A stretch of DNA of 64,000 nt from Marinilabiliaceae bacterium JC017 (lineage in GTDB: Bacteria; Bacteroidota; Bacteroidia; Bacteroidales; Marinilabiliaceae). Location: positions 31,312 through 95,311 of the forward strand of contig RHGE01000034.1 of assembly GCA_004296775.1 (NCBI GenBank), in the 5' to 3' direction. Shown here piece by piece: positions 34,211 to 42,075 of this stretch (within the stretch, counting starts at the first letter, position 1; the number at the start of each line of letters is the position of its first letter). The position numbers and the translations under genes are program-made. The notes beneath the pieces are model-generated. The model saw nothing but the letters and a program-made list of their open reading frames with translations, was not told the origin of the DNA and ran no database searches.

Positions 34211-34282
34211 TGGGGAGAGCAGGATTCGAACCTACGAAGACGAAAGTCAGCGGAGTTACAGTCCGCCCCTTGGTATCTCCCC
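34211..34282 (-). pseudogene. tRNA-Tyr copy 2 with a 10-nt deletion in the D arm
   Basis: The sequence matches copy 1 except that GTTGGCCACT (+ strand) is missing, reducing 82 nt to 72. The lost bases cover the D loop and half of the D stem, so the minus strand runs GGGGAGATACCAA directly into GGGGCGGACTG. The anticodon, variable and T arms are intact. Very likely non-functional, although an assembly or read error is an alternative. Confidence 0.85.
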
Positions 34283-34314
34283 AATTTCTTTTCAATACAT
34301 TAAGATCATTCTTG

Positions 34315-34388
34315 AGCCGGTGGAGGGACTCGAACCCACGACCTGCTGATTACAAATCAGCTGCTCTAGCCAACTGAGCTACACTGGC
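34315..34388 (-). tRNA. tRNA-Thr (anticodon TGT), copy 3
   Basis: A third identical copy, 74 nt. Its 5' end lies immediately after the 3' end of the SRP RNA on the same strand, so both must come from one transcript. Confidence 0.93.
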
Positions 34389-34492
34389 AGGTGGGTAAGC
34401 TACTCAAATCGCACCGCTACAACCACCTACCCTTGCTGCCGCCAGGCCCTGGGGGAATTCAGTAGGAGCTAGTCGTATGAGACTTACCCGTT
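34389..34492 (-). ncRNA. ffs: Bacterial small SRP RNA (4.5S)
   Basis: The minus strand contains the conserved SRP domain IV: CCCCCAGGGCC, loop TGGC, GGCAGCAAGGG. The flanking sequences pair into a long helix closed by GGGTAAG/CTTACCC. About 104 nt. The apical loop is UGGC in place of the usual GGAA. It is preceded by a consensus promoter and followed at once by tRNA-Thr. It forms the signal recognition particle with Ffh and targets proteins to the membrane. Confidence 0.88.
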
Positions 34493-34501
34493 TGGCGAGT
34501 G

Positions 34502-34532
34502 CAAAAGTAGGAAAAATGCATTTGCCTCCAAA
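34502..34532 (-). promoter_or_regulatory. Consensus Bacteroidota promoter for the SRP RNA/tRNA operon
   Basis: On the minus strand TTTG (34532-34529), a 19-base spacer and TACTTTTG (34509-34502) match TTTG-N19-TAnnTTTG exactly. The predicted start (about 34495) coincides with the inferred 5' end of the SRP RNA. Confidence 0.75.
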
Positions 34533-34721
34533 TAAATTGGGCAATAATTTTTGGTGACTGGTGTTAAAGCAGTGAAAATGACGGAGAAAAATTTTCATCT
34601 TTTTTTGCGGTTTTTGGTGCGATTAAAATATTCGGTGGGGTTAAGAAATAACTTTGTATTTTAGATCGTGCTAAAAAAGTTATTGGTGTTAGCACATTTT
34701 TTAAACCTAACAGATTTAATA

Positions 34722-35267
34722 ATGGAAAAACAAACTTCTTCTAAGACGAAAATGGCCATGAGTTACGGCCTTTACCTGGGACTTGCTCTCGTGGTGTATT
34801 CACTGATTCTTTATGTGTCGGGTCAAACTTTTAATAAAAGCCTGGGGTATGTTTCCTACATTATCATGTTACTGGGCATTGGCTGGGGCATGAAACATTA
34901 CCGGGATAATGTCAATAATGGATTGCTTACTTACGGACAGGGAATGGGTCTGGGGGTATTGATATCAGTATTTGCCGGTGTGATTTCCGGGTTCTTTAGT
35001 TTTATTCTGATGAAATATATTGATCCTTCTCTAATGGAGCAGGCTTTGGCAATGGCACAGGAAGAAGCATTAAAGGGCGGCGCCACAGAAGCTCAGCTCG
35101 ACCAGATGGAAGGTGTTATGGGTATGTTCTCAAATCCTTGGGTCATCATGATATCAGCTATTATTGGCAGTGCTTTCATCGGCGCAATTATTTCCTTAAT
35201 TTTAGCAGCTATTTTTAAAAGAACCCCGGAGAATAGCTTCGAGGAAGCAGTAAAAGACGTTGAATAG
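34722..35267 (+). CDS. DUF4199 membrane protein
   Basis: The start ATG at 34722 (MEKQTSSKTKMAM) is chosen over an in-frame start 54 bases upstream because the DUF4199 family begins with a short polar segment before the first helix. About 181 residues, four predicted membrane helices: 'YGLYLGLALVVYSLILYV', 'LGYVSYIIMLLGIGWGM', a helix around 'GLGVLISVFAGVISGFF', and a C-terminal one at 'WVIMISAIIGSAFIGAII'. A TAACTTTG element at 34649 may be its -7 box. The next gene, a GT2, starts 6 bases later; this pairing is common in Bacteroidota. The function of the family is unknown. Confidence 0.85.
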   Translation: MEKQTSSKTKMAMSYGLYLGLALVVYSLILYVSGQTFNKSLGYVSYIIMLLGIGWGMKHYRDNVNNGLLTYGQGMGLGVLISVFAGVISGFFSFILMKYIDPSLMEQALAMAQEEALKGGATEAQLDQMEGVMGMFSNPWVIMISAIIGSAFIGAIISLILAAIFKRTPENSFEEAVKDVE

Positions 35268-35273
35268 AATTAC

Positions 35274-36224
35274 ATGGATTTATCGATAATTGTTCCGCTT
35301 TATAACGAAGACGAGTCTATAAAAGAATTATTTGCCTGGATCCGGCGGGTCATTGACCCGCTGGACTGGTATTATGAGGTGATATTTGTGGATGATGGCA
35401 GTACGGATGCTTCCTGGGAGGTAGTGCGTGAACTGTCAAAAGAAAGTGATGCCGCGAAAGGCATCCGTTTTCGCCGTAATTATGGCAAGTCGGCCGCCCT
35501 GTTTTGTGGTTTTGAGGCCGCCCGGGGTGACATTGTTGTGACGATGGATGCTGACCTGCAGGATAGCCCGGAAGAGATTCCTGAAATGGTCAGAATGATC
35601 AGGGAAGAGAAATATGATTTGGTGAGCGGCTGGAAAAAGAAACGGTTCGATCCCATTGGAAAAACACTCCCCAGTAAGTTATTTAATCGTACCGTTCGAA
35701 TGGTGTCGGGCATTAAGCTGCATGATTTCAATTGTGGACTTAAGGCTTACCGCAAGGAGGTTATTAAGAATATTGAGGTGTATGGTGAGATGCACCGTTA
35801 TATTCCGCTTATTGCCAAGCAAAGTGGCTTTCAGCATATCGGTGAAAAGGTGGTGCAACACCAGGAGCGTAAATATGGAAAGTCTAAATTCGGAATCGAA
35901 CGTACCATTAAGGGTTTTCTGGATTTGATGTCGGTTACCTTTATTTCCAAATTTGGAAAACGGCCGATGCACCTGTTTGGAACCCTGGGGACGCTGATGT
36001 TTCTTGTCGGGTTTGGGTCGGCCTTCTGGTTGGGCGTGCGCAAGCTGTGGTATGTGTATCACGACATCAGTGCGCAGTTGGTTACTGATTCGCCTTACTT
36101 CTACATCTCTCTTGTGAGTATGATATTGGGTACACAGCTCTTTTTGACTGGCTTTTTGGCAGAACTGGTTTCCCGTAACTCCAGTGAAAGAAATAGCTAC
36201 CAGGTTTCGGAACAGATAGATTAA
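35274..36224 (+). CDS. GtrB/DPM1-like GT2 glycosyltransferase
   Basis: A 316-residue polyprenyl-phosphate glycosyltransferase. The GT-A domain has 'LSIIVPLYNEDESIKELF', 'VIFVDDGSTDASWEVV', 'RRNYGKSAALFCGFEAA' and the metal site 'MDADLQDSPEEIPEMV'. Two C-terminal hydrophobic helices ('LFGTLGTLMFLVGFGSAFW'; 'YFYISLVSMILGTQLFLTGF') anchor it in the membrane. It probably loads a sugar onto undecaprenyl phosphate for periplasmic use. It follows the DUF4199 gene by 6 bases and precedes the methyltransferase gene by 5, so the three form an operon. Confidence 0.9.
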   Translation: MDLSIIVPLYNEDESIKELFAWIRRVIDPLDWYYEVIFVDDGSTDASWEVVRELSKESDAAKGIRFRRNYGKSAALFCGFEAARGDIVVTMDADLQDSPEEIPEMVRMIREEKYDLVSGWKKKRFDPIGKTLPSKLFNRTVRMVSGIKLHDFNCGLKAYRKEVIKNIEVYGEMHRYIPLIAKQSGFQHIGEKVVQHQERKYGKSKFGIERTIKGFLDLMSVTFISKFGKRPMHLFGTLGTLMFLVGFGSAFWLGVRKLWYVYHDISAQLVTDSPYFYISLVSMILGTQLFLTGFLAELVSRNSSERNSYQVSEQID

Positions 36225-36229
36225 CAGCA

Positions 36230-36955
36230 ATGGCTTTTTACAATTCTATAGCAGATGTCTATGATCAGCTTTTCCCATTGAATATGGGACAGGTTGAATT
36301 CATAGAAAAGAGTTTCCCAGGAGTTCTTAGTGGTGTCCGGTTGATTGATGCTGGCTGCGGTACCGGTTCGTTGGCCATCATGCTGGCCCGGCGGGGAGCT
36401 AATGTGGCGGCTTTTGACGGCGATGATGGAATGATCGAAAAAGCCAGGATGAAACAACCTCAGGCACTCAACCTGAGGTTTTCTACCGGTGATTTGATTA
36501 CTAAGTTTACTGATTTTAATGCTGGCGCCTTTGATGGAGTTTTATGTTTTGGTAACACACTGGTGCATTTAATTAATCACGCCGCGATTTCAGGTTTTAT
36601 TGGTGCGGCTGCCGGGGCATTGAAACAGGGTGGAAAACTTTGGTTGCAGATAGTGAATTACGATCGTGTGGTTAAAGAGCAGGCAGATAGTTTACCAACC
36701 ATCAATGCCGGTGGATATGGTTTTGAGCGGAAATATGATTACCGGCCGGACGGATTGATTGATTTTAATACCCGGCTGATCGAAGCACAATCCGGTGAGG
36801 TGATTGAAAACAGTGTTCCCCTGTTGCCACTGCGTAAAGAGGAGTTAGTGGCGTTGTTACAGCCTTATTTCTCACAGATTGCTGTCTTTGGTGATTTTAA
36901 ACGCACACCCTGGAGCGATACCTCTTTCCATTTGGTGGTTGAAGCAATGAAATAG
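36230..36955 (+). CDS. Class I SAM-dependent methyltransferase
   Basis: A 241-residue protein with the Rossmann-type SAM fold. Motif I is 'LIDAGCGTGSLAIMLARRG' (about residues 38-56), the acidic residue ending strand 2 is in 'VAAFDGDDGMIEKAR', and motif IV reads 'FDGVLCFGNTLVHL'. The C-terminal beta strand pair ('YFSQIAVFGDFKRTPWSDTS') is typical of small-molecule methyltransferases. The first residues (MAFYNSIADVYDQLFPLN) match the usual N-terminal 'YD.IA..YD..F' lead. Third gene of the DUF4199-GT2 operon. The substrate is unknown. Confidence 0.88.
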   Translation: MAFYNSIADVYDQLFPLNMGQVEFIEKSFPGVLSGVRLIDAGCGTGSLAIMLARRGANVAAFDGDDGMIEKARMKQPQALNLRFSTGDLITKFTDFNAGAFDGVLCFGNTLVHLINHAAISGFIGAAAGALKQGGKLWLQIVNYDRVVKEQADSLPTINAGGYGFERKYDYRPDGLIDFNTRLIEAQSGEVIENSVPLLPLRKEELVALLQPYFSQIAVFGDFKRTPWSDTSFHLVVEAMK

Positions 36956-36956
36956 G

Positions 36957-37034
36957 GTTTACGGTCTTTCGGTTTGCGGTCTTTCGGTTTGCGGTTGTGC
37001 GGTTTTTCTCCTTTTACCTTTTACCCTTCCCCTT
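36957..37034. repeat. Short low-complexity spacer repeat
   Basis: About two and a half copies of ACGGTCTTTCGGTTTGC (17 bp), then a pyrimidine run of CCTTTTACC-type words. It resembles phrase-like spacers elsewhere in the 37-53 kb region. Confidence 0.6.
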
Positions 37035-37511
37035 TTACCTTTCTCCTTTCCCCTGCCATTCCTCCTTCAATTTTCTTACCACCACTTTATCAATGGGTAA
37101 TGTCACGTCATCTTCGGTGAGTGATGTGAGTGATTTCCAGCGAAAGGTCTGGCTCCCCTCGATCTTTGGGAAGTCAAATACTTTGGTTGTGATGGGAAAT
37201 TTAAGGGCTTCCTTCAGCTTAATGAGGTAGTAGATGCTGATTATTTGTGCGTTTTTGTGAAACCTGGATTGCTGGAAGAAGTCGGTGGTGTAGAAGTGGG
37301 AAATGATTTCTATCTCTTGTCCCAGTTCTTCGATGGCTTCTCGTTTTAAGCACTCAACAGGGCCTTCTCCGTATTCCATGCCGCCGCCGGGGAATTTAGT
37401 CATGTAGGTGCTTAGGACATATTCGTCAGATAGCAAGACCTCCTTGCGGGCATTGATTAAGATGCCGTATACCCGGATGATGAATTGTTCTTTTGTTGGT
37501 GACGCAGCCAT
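37035..37511 (-). CDS. NUDIX hydrolase
   Basis: A 158-residue pyrophosphohydrolase. The Nudix box GX5EX7REUXEEXG is complete in 'GGMEYGEGPVECLKREAIEE' and continues with LGQ. Beta strands before it ('IIRVYGILINARKEVLLSDE') and after it ('EIEIISHFYTTDFF') fit the fold. It would hydrolyse a nucleoside diphosphate linked to another moiety; the exact substrate is not predictable. It lies downstream of miaA on the same strand, but a terminator separates the two, so it probably has its own promoter. Confidence 0.9.
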   Translation of the reverse strand: MAASPTKEQFIIRVYGILINARKEVLLSDEYVLSTYMTKFPGGGMEYGEGPVECLKREAIEELGQEIEIISHFYTTDFFQQSRFHKNAQIISIYYLIKLKEALKFPITTKVFDFPKIEGSQTFRWKSLTSLTEDDVTLPIDKVVVRKLKEEWQGKGER

Positions 37512-37517
37512 GGAGAG

Positions 37518-37578
37518 AAAAAAAACACCGGGCCCCTTAAATGAGTAAACCGCGAGTAAGGATTTTTATGGCCCGGTG
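37518..37578 (-). terminator. Terminator downstream of miaA
   Basis: CACCGGGCC/GGCCCGGTG (9 bp) encloses a ~35-base loop with an inner CCTTA/TAAGG stem and is followed on the minus strand by eight T. It lies just before the NUDIX gene start. Confidence 0.75.
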
Positions 37579-37583
37579 GGTTA

Positions 37584-38489
37584 TTAATACGTTTGTTTTT
37601 GCATAACAAAGTTAATGATTTCTTCCTTTTGAGCCGGATGAAACCAGTTGATTTCTTTGTTGCGCCTGAACCATGATAGTTGTCGCTTGGCATACCGTCG
37701 GGAGTTACGCTTGATGAGTTCAATGGCTTTTTCGAGGGAGATGTCTCCATCGAAATGGGCAAAGAGCTCTTTGTACCCCACGGTGTTGAGTGAATTCAGG
37801 TGTTTGTGTGGGTAAAACTGCCTGGCTTCTTCAATCAGGCCTTGTTCTACCATTTGATCTACCCGCAGGTTGATGCGGTTGTATAGCTCTTCCCGGTCTA
37901 TGTCGAGACCAATGATGAGTTGGTTGAACGGCCGCTCTTTGTTATTGTTGGTGCGCAAGGAACTGTATGGTTTCCCTGTCATGAGGCAGACCTCCACGGC
38001 ATGGATAACGCGCTTGGGATTTTTCAGGTCGACCTGCTGGTAGAATACCGGATCGAGCATTTTAAGTTCACGGCGTATGGCATCCAGGCCATCCTTCTCA
38101 TAGCGTGCCAATACCTCTTTTCGCAGCTCTTCGTCGATGGTTGGTAAGTCGTCGATGCCTTTGCAGACGGCGTCAATGTACATCATGGAGCCACCGGTCA
38201 GGAGAACTGTTTTTTGAGCCGTGAATAGGTCGTCAAGCAGCTTGAGTACGTCTTGTTCGAACTCATAAGCATTGTAATAATCATGGATGGAGTGTGACCC
38301 CACCATGTAGTGTTGTACCTGTTTAACCTGTTCTTCGGTGGGGGCAGCAGTGCCAATCTTCAGCTCTTTATATATCTGACGGCTGTCGGCCGAAATGATG
38401 ACAGTATTCAGGGCCTTTGCCAGTTGAAGGCTCAGGTCTGTTTTGCCTATGCCGGTTGGTCCTACTAATACCAGGAGAGTGTTCTCCAT
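37584..38489 (-). CDS. miaA: tRNA dimethylallyltransferase
   Basis: A 301-residue enzyme that transfers a dimethylallyl group to A37 of tRNAs reading UNN codons, the first step to ms2i6A. The P-loop is 'LVGPTGIGKTDLSLQLAKAL' at residues 7-26. 'SADSRQIYKELKIGTAAPT' is the family's DSRQ(V/I)Y substrate motif, and 'HYMVGSHSIHDYYNAYEFEQ' and 'VLLTGGSMMYIDAV' (GGTGLY-like, here GGSMMY) follow. 'GYKELFAHFDGDISLEKAIE' and 'KRNSRRYAKRQLSWFRR' form the C-terminal signature. Length is standard. 42 bases downstream of the pRiA4 ORF-3-like gene, with which it may be co-transcribed. Confidence 0.95.
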   Translation of the reverse strand: MENTLLVLVGPTGIGKTDLSLQLAKALNTVIISADSRQIYKELKIGTAAPTEEQVKQVQHYMVGSHSIHDYYNAYEFEQDVLKLLDDLFTAQKTVLLTGGSMMYIDAVCKGIDDLPTIDEELRKEVLARYEKDGLDAIRRELKMLDPVFYQQVDLKNPKRVIHAVEVCLMTGKPYSSLRTNNNKERPFNQLIIGLDIDREELYNRINLRVDQMVEQGLIEEARQFYPHKHLNSLNTVGYKELFAHFDGDISLEKAIELIKRNSRRYAKRQLSWFRRNKEINWFHPAQKEEIINFVMQKQTY

Positions 38490-38531
38490 GCTGTTAGTTG
38501 TTTATTTTTTGATGAAATATATGTGAGTAGA

Positions 38532-39059
38532 TTAATATAATCCTTCCAGGTCGGGATTGTTTTCCAGTGGCGCATCCATGTCAAGTAGCTTTTGGAATTC
38601 GTCTTCTGTATCCTCTTCATCAAATTCTTTGGGTGTGCTGTTCAGGATATCCCCGATTTCAATTTGCGCCGGTGGTTGTCCTTCACTGCGCAGGCACACT
38701 GGGTTTTCCAGTTTTTCTTTGGTGATGGCGCTTACCTCGATAAAAAAGGCGCGTTCGCTGAAAAAGTCGAACACATACATGAGGCGCTGCTTGGCGGCGG
38801 TTATGTAGTCGCAGATGCTGGCATCGTCCATTATAGAGATGTCACCTGCTTCGTTATCGGGCATTTCAATCAGCGAAATCTCTTTCTGGCGGTTCCATTC
38901 CTGATCGGAGAGGATGAAGGAAGCCATATTGGAGGCATCGTAGCCCAATAGTTGCTGCAGGTAATTATGGAAATATAAAAATGAACGGTGGCCATCGATG
39001 GCTACTTCTCTAAGGAAATCATCCTGTTCGGCCGAAATAATTCTGAATGTAACGGTCAT
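38532..39059 (-). CDS. pRiA4b ORF-3-like family protein
   Basis: A 175-residue protein whose start 'MTVTFRIISAEQDDFLREVA' and 'FLYFHNYLQQLLGYD' resemble the pRiA4b ORF-3 (IS1096 TnpR-like) family, in which a conserved acidic/aromatic N-terminal half precedes 'YDFFSERAFFIEV'-type strands. The last third is very acidic ('EFDEEDTEDEFQKLLDMD'). No catalytic motif is seen. The family is widespread in Bacteroidota next to miaA-like housekeeping genes and is no longer considered mobile there (recalled, not verified). Upstream of miaA on the same strand. Confidence 0.7.
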   Translation of the reverse strand: MTVTFRIISAEQDDFLREVAIDGHRSFLYFHNYLQQLLGYDASNMASFILSDQEWNRQKEISLIEMPDNEAGDISIMDDASICDYITAAKQRLMYVFDFFSERAFFIEVSAITKEKLENPVCLRSEGQPPAQIEIGDILNSTPKEFDEEDTEDEFQKLLDMDAPLENNPDLEGLY

Positions 39060-39813
39060 GTGTTTATTTTAATGGTGACAAAAGTGCATAAAATATGGAG
39101 AAAACTATTGTTGTATGACTTAAATAATTTGCTTGTGGGAGCAGATGATTACGTAATACGCAATGAGGTGTGATTTGTTTGGTTTTGGTGGTTTTTAATC
39201 AGGAGATTGATAGATAATAGAGTGTGAACACAGAGGCACAAAGACACAGAGTTCTTATTTTAATTATCTGCTTGTGTGTCAGTTTTTCTTACCTGGCTGT
39301 ATTATTTGATTGGATTTCGAGAATGAAGAGCGAACACAGAGGCACAAAGACACAGAGTTTTTATTTTAATTATCTGCTTGTGTGTCAGTTTTTCTTACCA
39401 ATGCTGTATTATTTGATTGGATTTCGAGAATGAAGAGCGAACACAGAGGCACAAAGACACAGAGTTTTTGTTTCAATTTCGATAATAGAGTGTGAACGCA
39501 GAGATGTAAAGGCATGGATTTTTTTATTTGTTGCCAGTATCATAAGAAAGAGGGGGTGTGTATTTCATTTTGTTGGGATGGTGTGGTAAATACTGCTGTT
39601 GTTCCAGGGCGATTAAGGTGGTGTTTCCGGCCAGGGATTGCAGTGGAAACCCCACAGCGAGAAGTGGCCGGAGGGGTGGAAAAGCGAGGAGTTGCAACGG
39701 AAAGCCCGGCAGCGAGCACTAGCGAGGTGGGACGCCTAATGGAAATGAATTGGTAAACAAACATTTGCTTGTGCGGAGTTGTTATTTAGGGTGTAAACGG
39801 AAATTGATGAGTC
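39060..39813. repeat. Spacer with 106/107-bp tandem repeats and dispersed repeat family A (reverse copy)
   Basis: Near-identical units of 106 and 107 bp begin at 39226 and 39332 (GAACACAGAGGCACAAAGAC...), with partial third and fourth copies at 39439 and 39494. Bases about 39615-39738 are family A in reverse complement (GGCCAGGGATTGCAGTGG, CAGCGAG, AAGCCCGGCAGCGAGC). The TAGATAATAG phrase occurs at about 39210. No gene supported in this stretch. Confidence 0.8.
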
Positions 39814-40287
39814 ATGGAAAATATTGTTTGGATCATTTTTGGGGTAATTGCCGGTAGTATTATGACGGCGATGATGATTTATAAGGTGTTTTCGAGGAAG
39901 ATGTTGATTGAGAGTGAAAGCCGGTATGGTTTTGGGGAAACGGTGGATGAGTTGCAAAAGGCGGTGGAGGATATGGGGTGGAAAATTCCCTATGTGCACG
40001 ATCTTCAGTCGATGCTGGGGGCGTTTGGGTATGAGGTGAAGAAGGTGCGGGTGTTGGAGATTTGTAAGCCTGAAATTGCGTATATGATGTTGGAAGGCGA
40101 TCAGGAGCGTCGAATGTCGGTGATGCTCCCGTGTCGAATTTCGGTGTATGAGAGGCAGGATGGCAAAGTGTATGTGTCAAGGATGAATAGCCGGCAGGTG
40201 GGGTTGTTGTTTGGGGGTGTGATTGAACGTGCTATGTTGAAGGCCTGGGAGGAAAGTGAAAATATAATTAAAAATGCGGTGTTGTGA
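39814..40287 (+). CDS. DUF302 domain membrane-anchored protein
   Basis: A 157-residue protein with one N-terminal helix ('IVWIIFGVIAGSIMTAMMIY') and a DUF302 domain: 'FGETVDELQKAVEDMGWKIP', 'VHDLQSMLGAFGYEVKKVRV', 'LEICKPEIAYMML', 'MLPCRISVYERQDGKVYVSR' and MN. The conserved CxP (ICKP) and PCR segments are present. The family forms TT1751-like small domains of unclear function, sometimes linked to heme or redox proteins. It stands alone among repeat-rich spacers. The codons are G-rich at third positions, unlike the polysaccharide locus. Confidence 0.85.
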   Translation: MENIVWIIFGVIAGSIMTAMMIYKVFSRKMLIESESRYGFGETVDELQKAVEDMGWKIPYVHDLQSMLGAFGYEVKKVRVLEICKPEIAYMMLEGDQERRMSVMLPCRISVYERQDGKVYVSRMNSRQVGLLFGGVIERAMLKAWEESENIIKNAVL

Positions 40288-40632
40288 GTGACAATAGATC
40301 GTTAGATAATAGTCAGAGATGGTCATTGGCCATATTGACGCCAAGATAACAACTTAACAAGAGTGTTAATTGATATATAAGTTTTAGTTCTTCAGGAATA
40401 GTTTTATTGGGACGTTGTCCCAAACCCTACTTCATCTTCGTCACGCCTACGCCGGCCCGCTTATTTTACACCAAACCTATTTAAGAATGAACTTGGTGTA
40501 ATGCCGATGGGCGATGGGGCGGATGTTGTTGGTGAAGGAGCAGGTGAAAGTGGGCAGGTAGTAAAAAAAGAGCGGGATAAAACAAAAGCCGTGATCAGAA
40601 GGTCACGGCTTTTGTTTTATTTTTTTGGTTGA
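40288..40632. other. Intergenic stretch ending in a strong bidirectional terminator
   Basis: No gene is seen between 40288 and 40576. The TTAGATAATAG phrase recurs at about 40312. Confidence 0.4.
40577..40627 (-). terminator. Bidirectional terminator with an 18-bp perfect stem
   Basis: ATAAAACAAAAGCCGTGA (40577-40594) pairs perfectly with 40603-40620 around an 8-nt loop. The + side is followed by seven T and the minus side (after a short GC step) by seven T. It lies 3' of the RDD gene and can stop transcription from both sides. Confidence 0.85.
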
Positions 40633-41214
40633 TTATTGCTGCAGGTAGCTTTTTTTAACCACCTGTGTCTCGGTCCAGGCATCGTGCCAGCCTGTGCTGT
40701 TATCGCCCAGGAAGGATATAGGTTCAAAGGGTACCAGGCGGGAAAGGGTGCGGATCATGCAATCGCCAAACTCAGGGCGTACGCCATGTTTATTGATGAC
40801 CACGGTGCCGGTGATTACTTTTCCCGGGGTTTGGCCGATGAGGCTTTCGAAAAAAGTATAGTAGAACAGGTTTGTTAGGAGTGAGATGATTAAACTATAC
40901 GGGCTTTCAAGCCATTCGTTGTGACCTGCTGCCGACAGGAAGGTGAAGACCCAGAATGCCAGGATCAACACGAAGATGGAGTCAAGTATGTGGTTGAGCA
41001 AACGGGTTGATTTTGAGGCTGTGAGGTTTGTTAGTTTTAGTGATTCTTGCTCGCGATCTACTTTTTCGGCAATGGTTTCGTCGAGGTGAAACAGGTGACA
41101 GGTCTCTTCAAAGGATGGTTTGTCACGGGTGATTTTGCAAAGTATTCCTTTCTGTGGGTCGAAAAGCCGGTTTGTACATTTCTTGCAAAAAGATAGTTGA
41201 TATGATCTGTCCAT
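40633..41214 (-). CDS. RDD-family membrane protein with N-terminal cysteine cluster
   Basis: A 193-residue protein. The N-terminus has 'FCKKCTNRLFDPQKGILCKI' and a further Cys ('EETCHLFHLD'), a plausible zinc ribbon. The RDD domain begins 'STRLLNHILDSIFVLILAFW' (R..D in the first helix) and carries 'LIGQTPGKVITGTVVIN', the family's conserved loop, then 'RTLSRLVPFEPISF'. Two to three membrane helices. The role of RDD proteins is poorly defined (some exchange ions). On the minus strand, a TATCTTTG box (41252-41245) about 30 bases upstream is a good -7 element, though no TTTG is correctly spaced. Confidence 0.85.
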   Translation of the reverse strand: MDRSYQLSFCKKCTNRLFDPQKGILCKITRDKPSFEETCHLFHLDETIAEKVDREQESLKLTNLTASKSTRLLNHILDSIFVLILAFWVFTFLSAAGHNEWLESPYSLIISLLTNLFYYTFFESLIGQTPGKVITGTVVINKHGVRPEFGDCMIRTLSRLVPFEPISFLGDNSTGWHDAWTETQVVKKSYLQQ

Positions 41215-42075
41215 TGATTCTTTTTATAAAATGGGTTGAGTTGGCAAAGATATCATGTTCGGGATAAATTTTTGTGTTGGGAGAGGGAGAAAATGGTGAA
41301 GCGCTGGTGAATTGATGGGGTATTGAGGCAAATAACCGGAATGGGGGGTGATTTGTATAACGCAACATAGGCGGCTGGGAATGGAAAGGTACTGCAAACG
41401 GGATTGCCAGGGTGAAAGTAAGCAACCATTAGGGAGATGAGAAAAATTCGTACGGGAGGCGTGAAAAATTCACACGGGAGAAACGAAAGCGCCACACGTA
41501 CCGTGTCTTTTAACGGTACGTGTGGCTTGAAGCAACCGTGCGTGTGATTAGAAGCAACCGTGCGTGTGATTAGAAGCAATCGTGCGTGTGATTAGTAGTA
41601 ATCGACCTGGTGACGATGAGCAGCTATAAGGATGCATGTGTGACGAGGAGTGGCTGTTGGGAAATAATCTTAGTGTCTTATCAGTAATGTCTGTGTATTT
41701 TTTGGCAGGATATTGCAATGTCGGTTATGTAAATATCTTGATATTTGATACTTATATCTTTGTACTATTCTGGATTGTCCAGGTTAGGTTTCAGGCACCA
41801 TATACGGTATATTAATATTTTGTCAGCCCGGCATGTTTTGATTAAATATTACCTTTGGCCGGCACGCCTATCTTACCATGCAGAACCGGAGAGAAGGTGA
41901 AAAGCTGAAAAGGTGAAAAGGTGAAAAATTGAGAGGTAGAGATGTGAAAAGCTCATGATTAATTGGTCAAAATACACAGGAGGATGATTAATAAAGAAAA
42001 ACTCTGTGTCTCAGTGTCTCTGTGTTCGTAGTCTATTATCTCATATCTAATAATCTATTATCTAATTATAAATAG
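41215..42075. repeat. Repeat-rich spacer: hairpin, 22-bp tandem repeats, dispersed family B
   Basis: A 14-bp perfect hairpin GCCACACGTACCGT (41491-41504)/41513-41526 is followed by three exact-length 22-bp units of GAAGCAACCGTGCGTGTGAT at 41529, 41551 and 41573 plus a partial fourth. Family B copy 2 covers about 41693-41800. A GGTGAAAAG low-complexity run lies at about 41893-41950, and an inverted copy of the CACAGAG word at 41999-42026. Minus-strand open frames through this stretch are artefacts. Confidence 0.75.

Noticed and set aside
34404..34598. 64-codon minus-strand open frame
   Set aside because: It lies over the SRP RNA and its promoter, which explain the sequence.
38532..39059. Evidence of a transposon from the pRiA4b ORF-3/IS1096 name
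   Set aside because: No transposase, terminal inverted repeats or target duplications are visible; the gene looks resident beside miaA.
41123..41579. Overlapping minus-strand open frames of about 100 codons upstream of the RDD gene
   Set aside because: They cross the hairpin and 22-bp repeats and the RDD promoter region and show no family resemblance.
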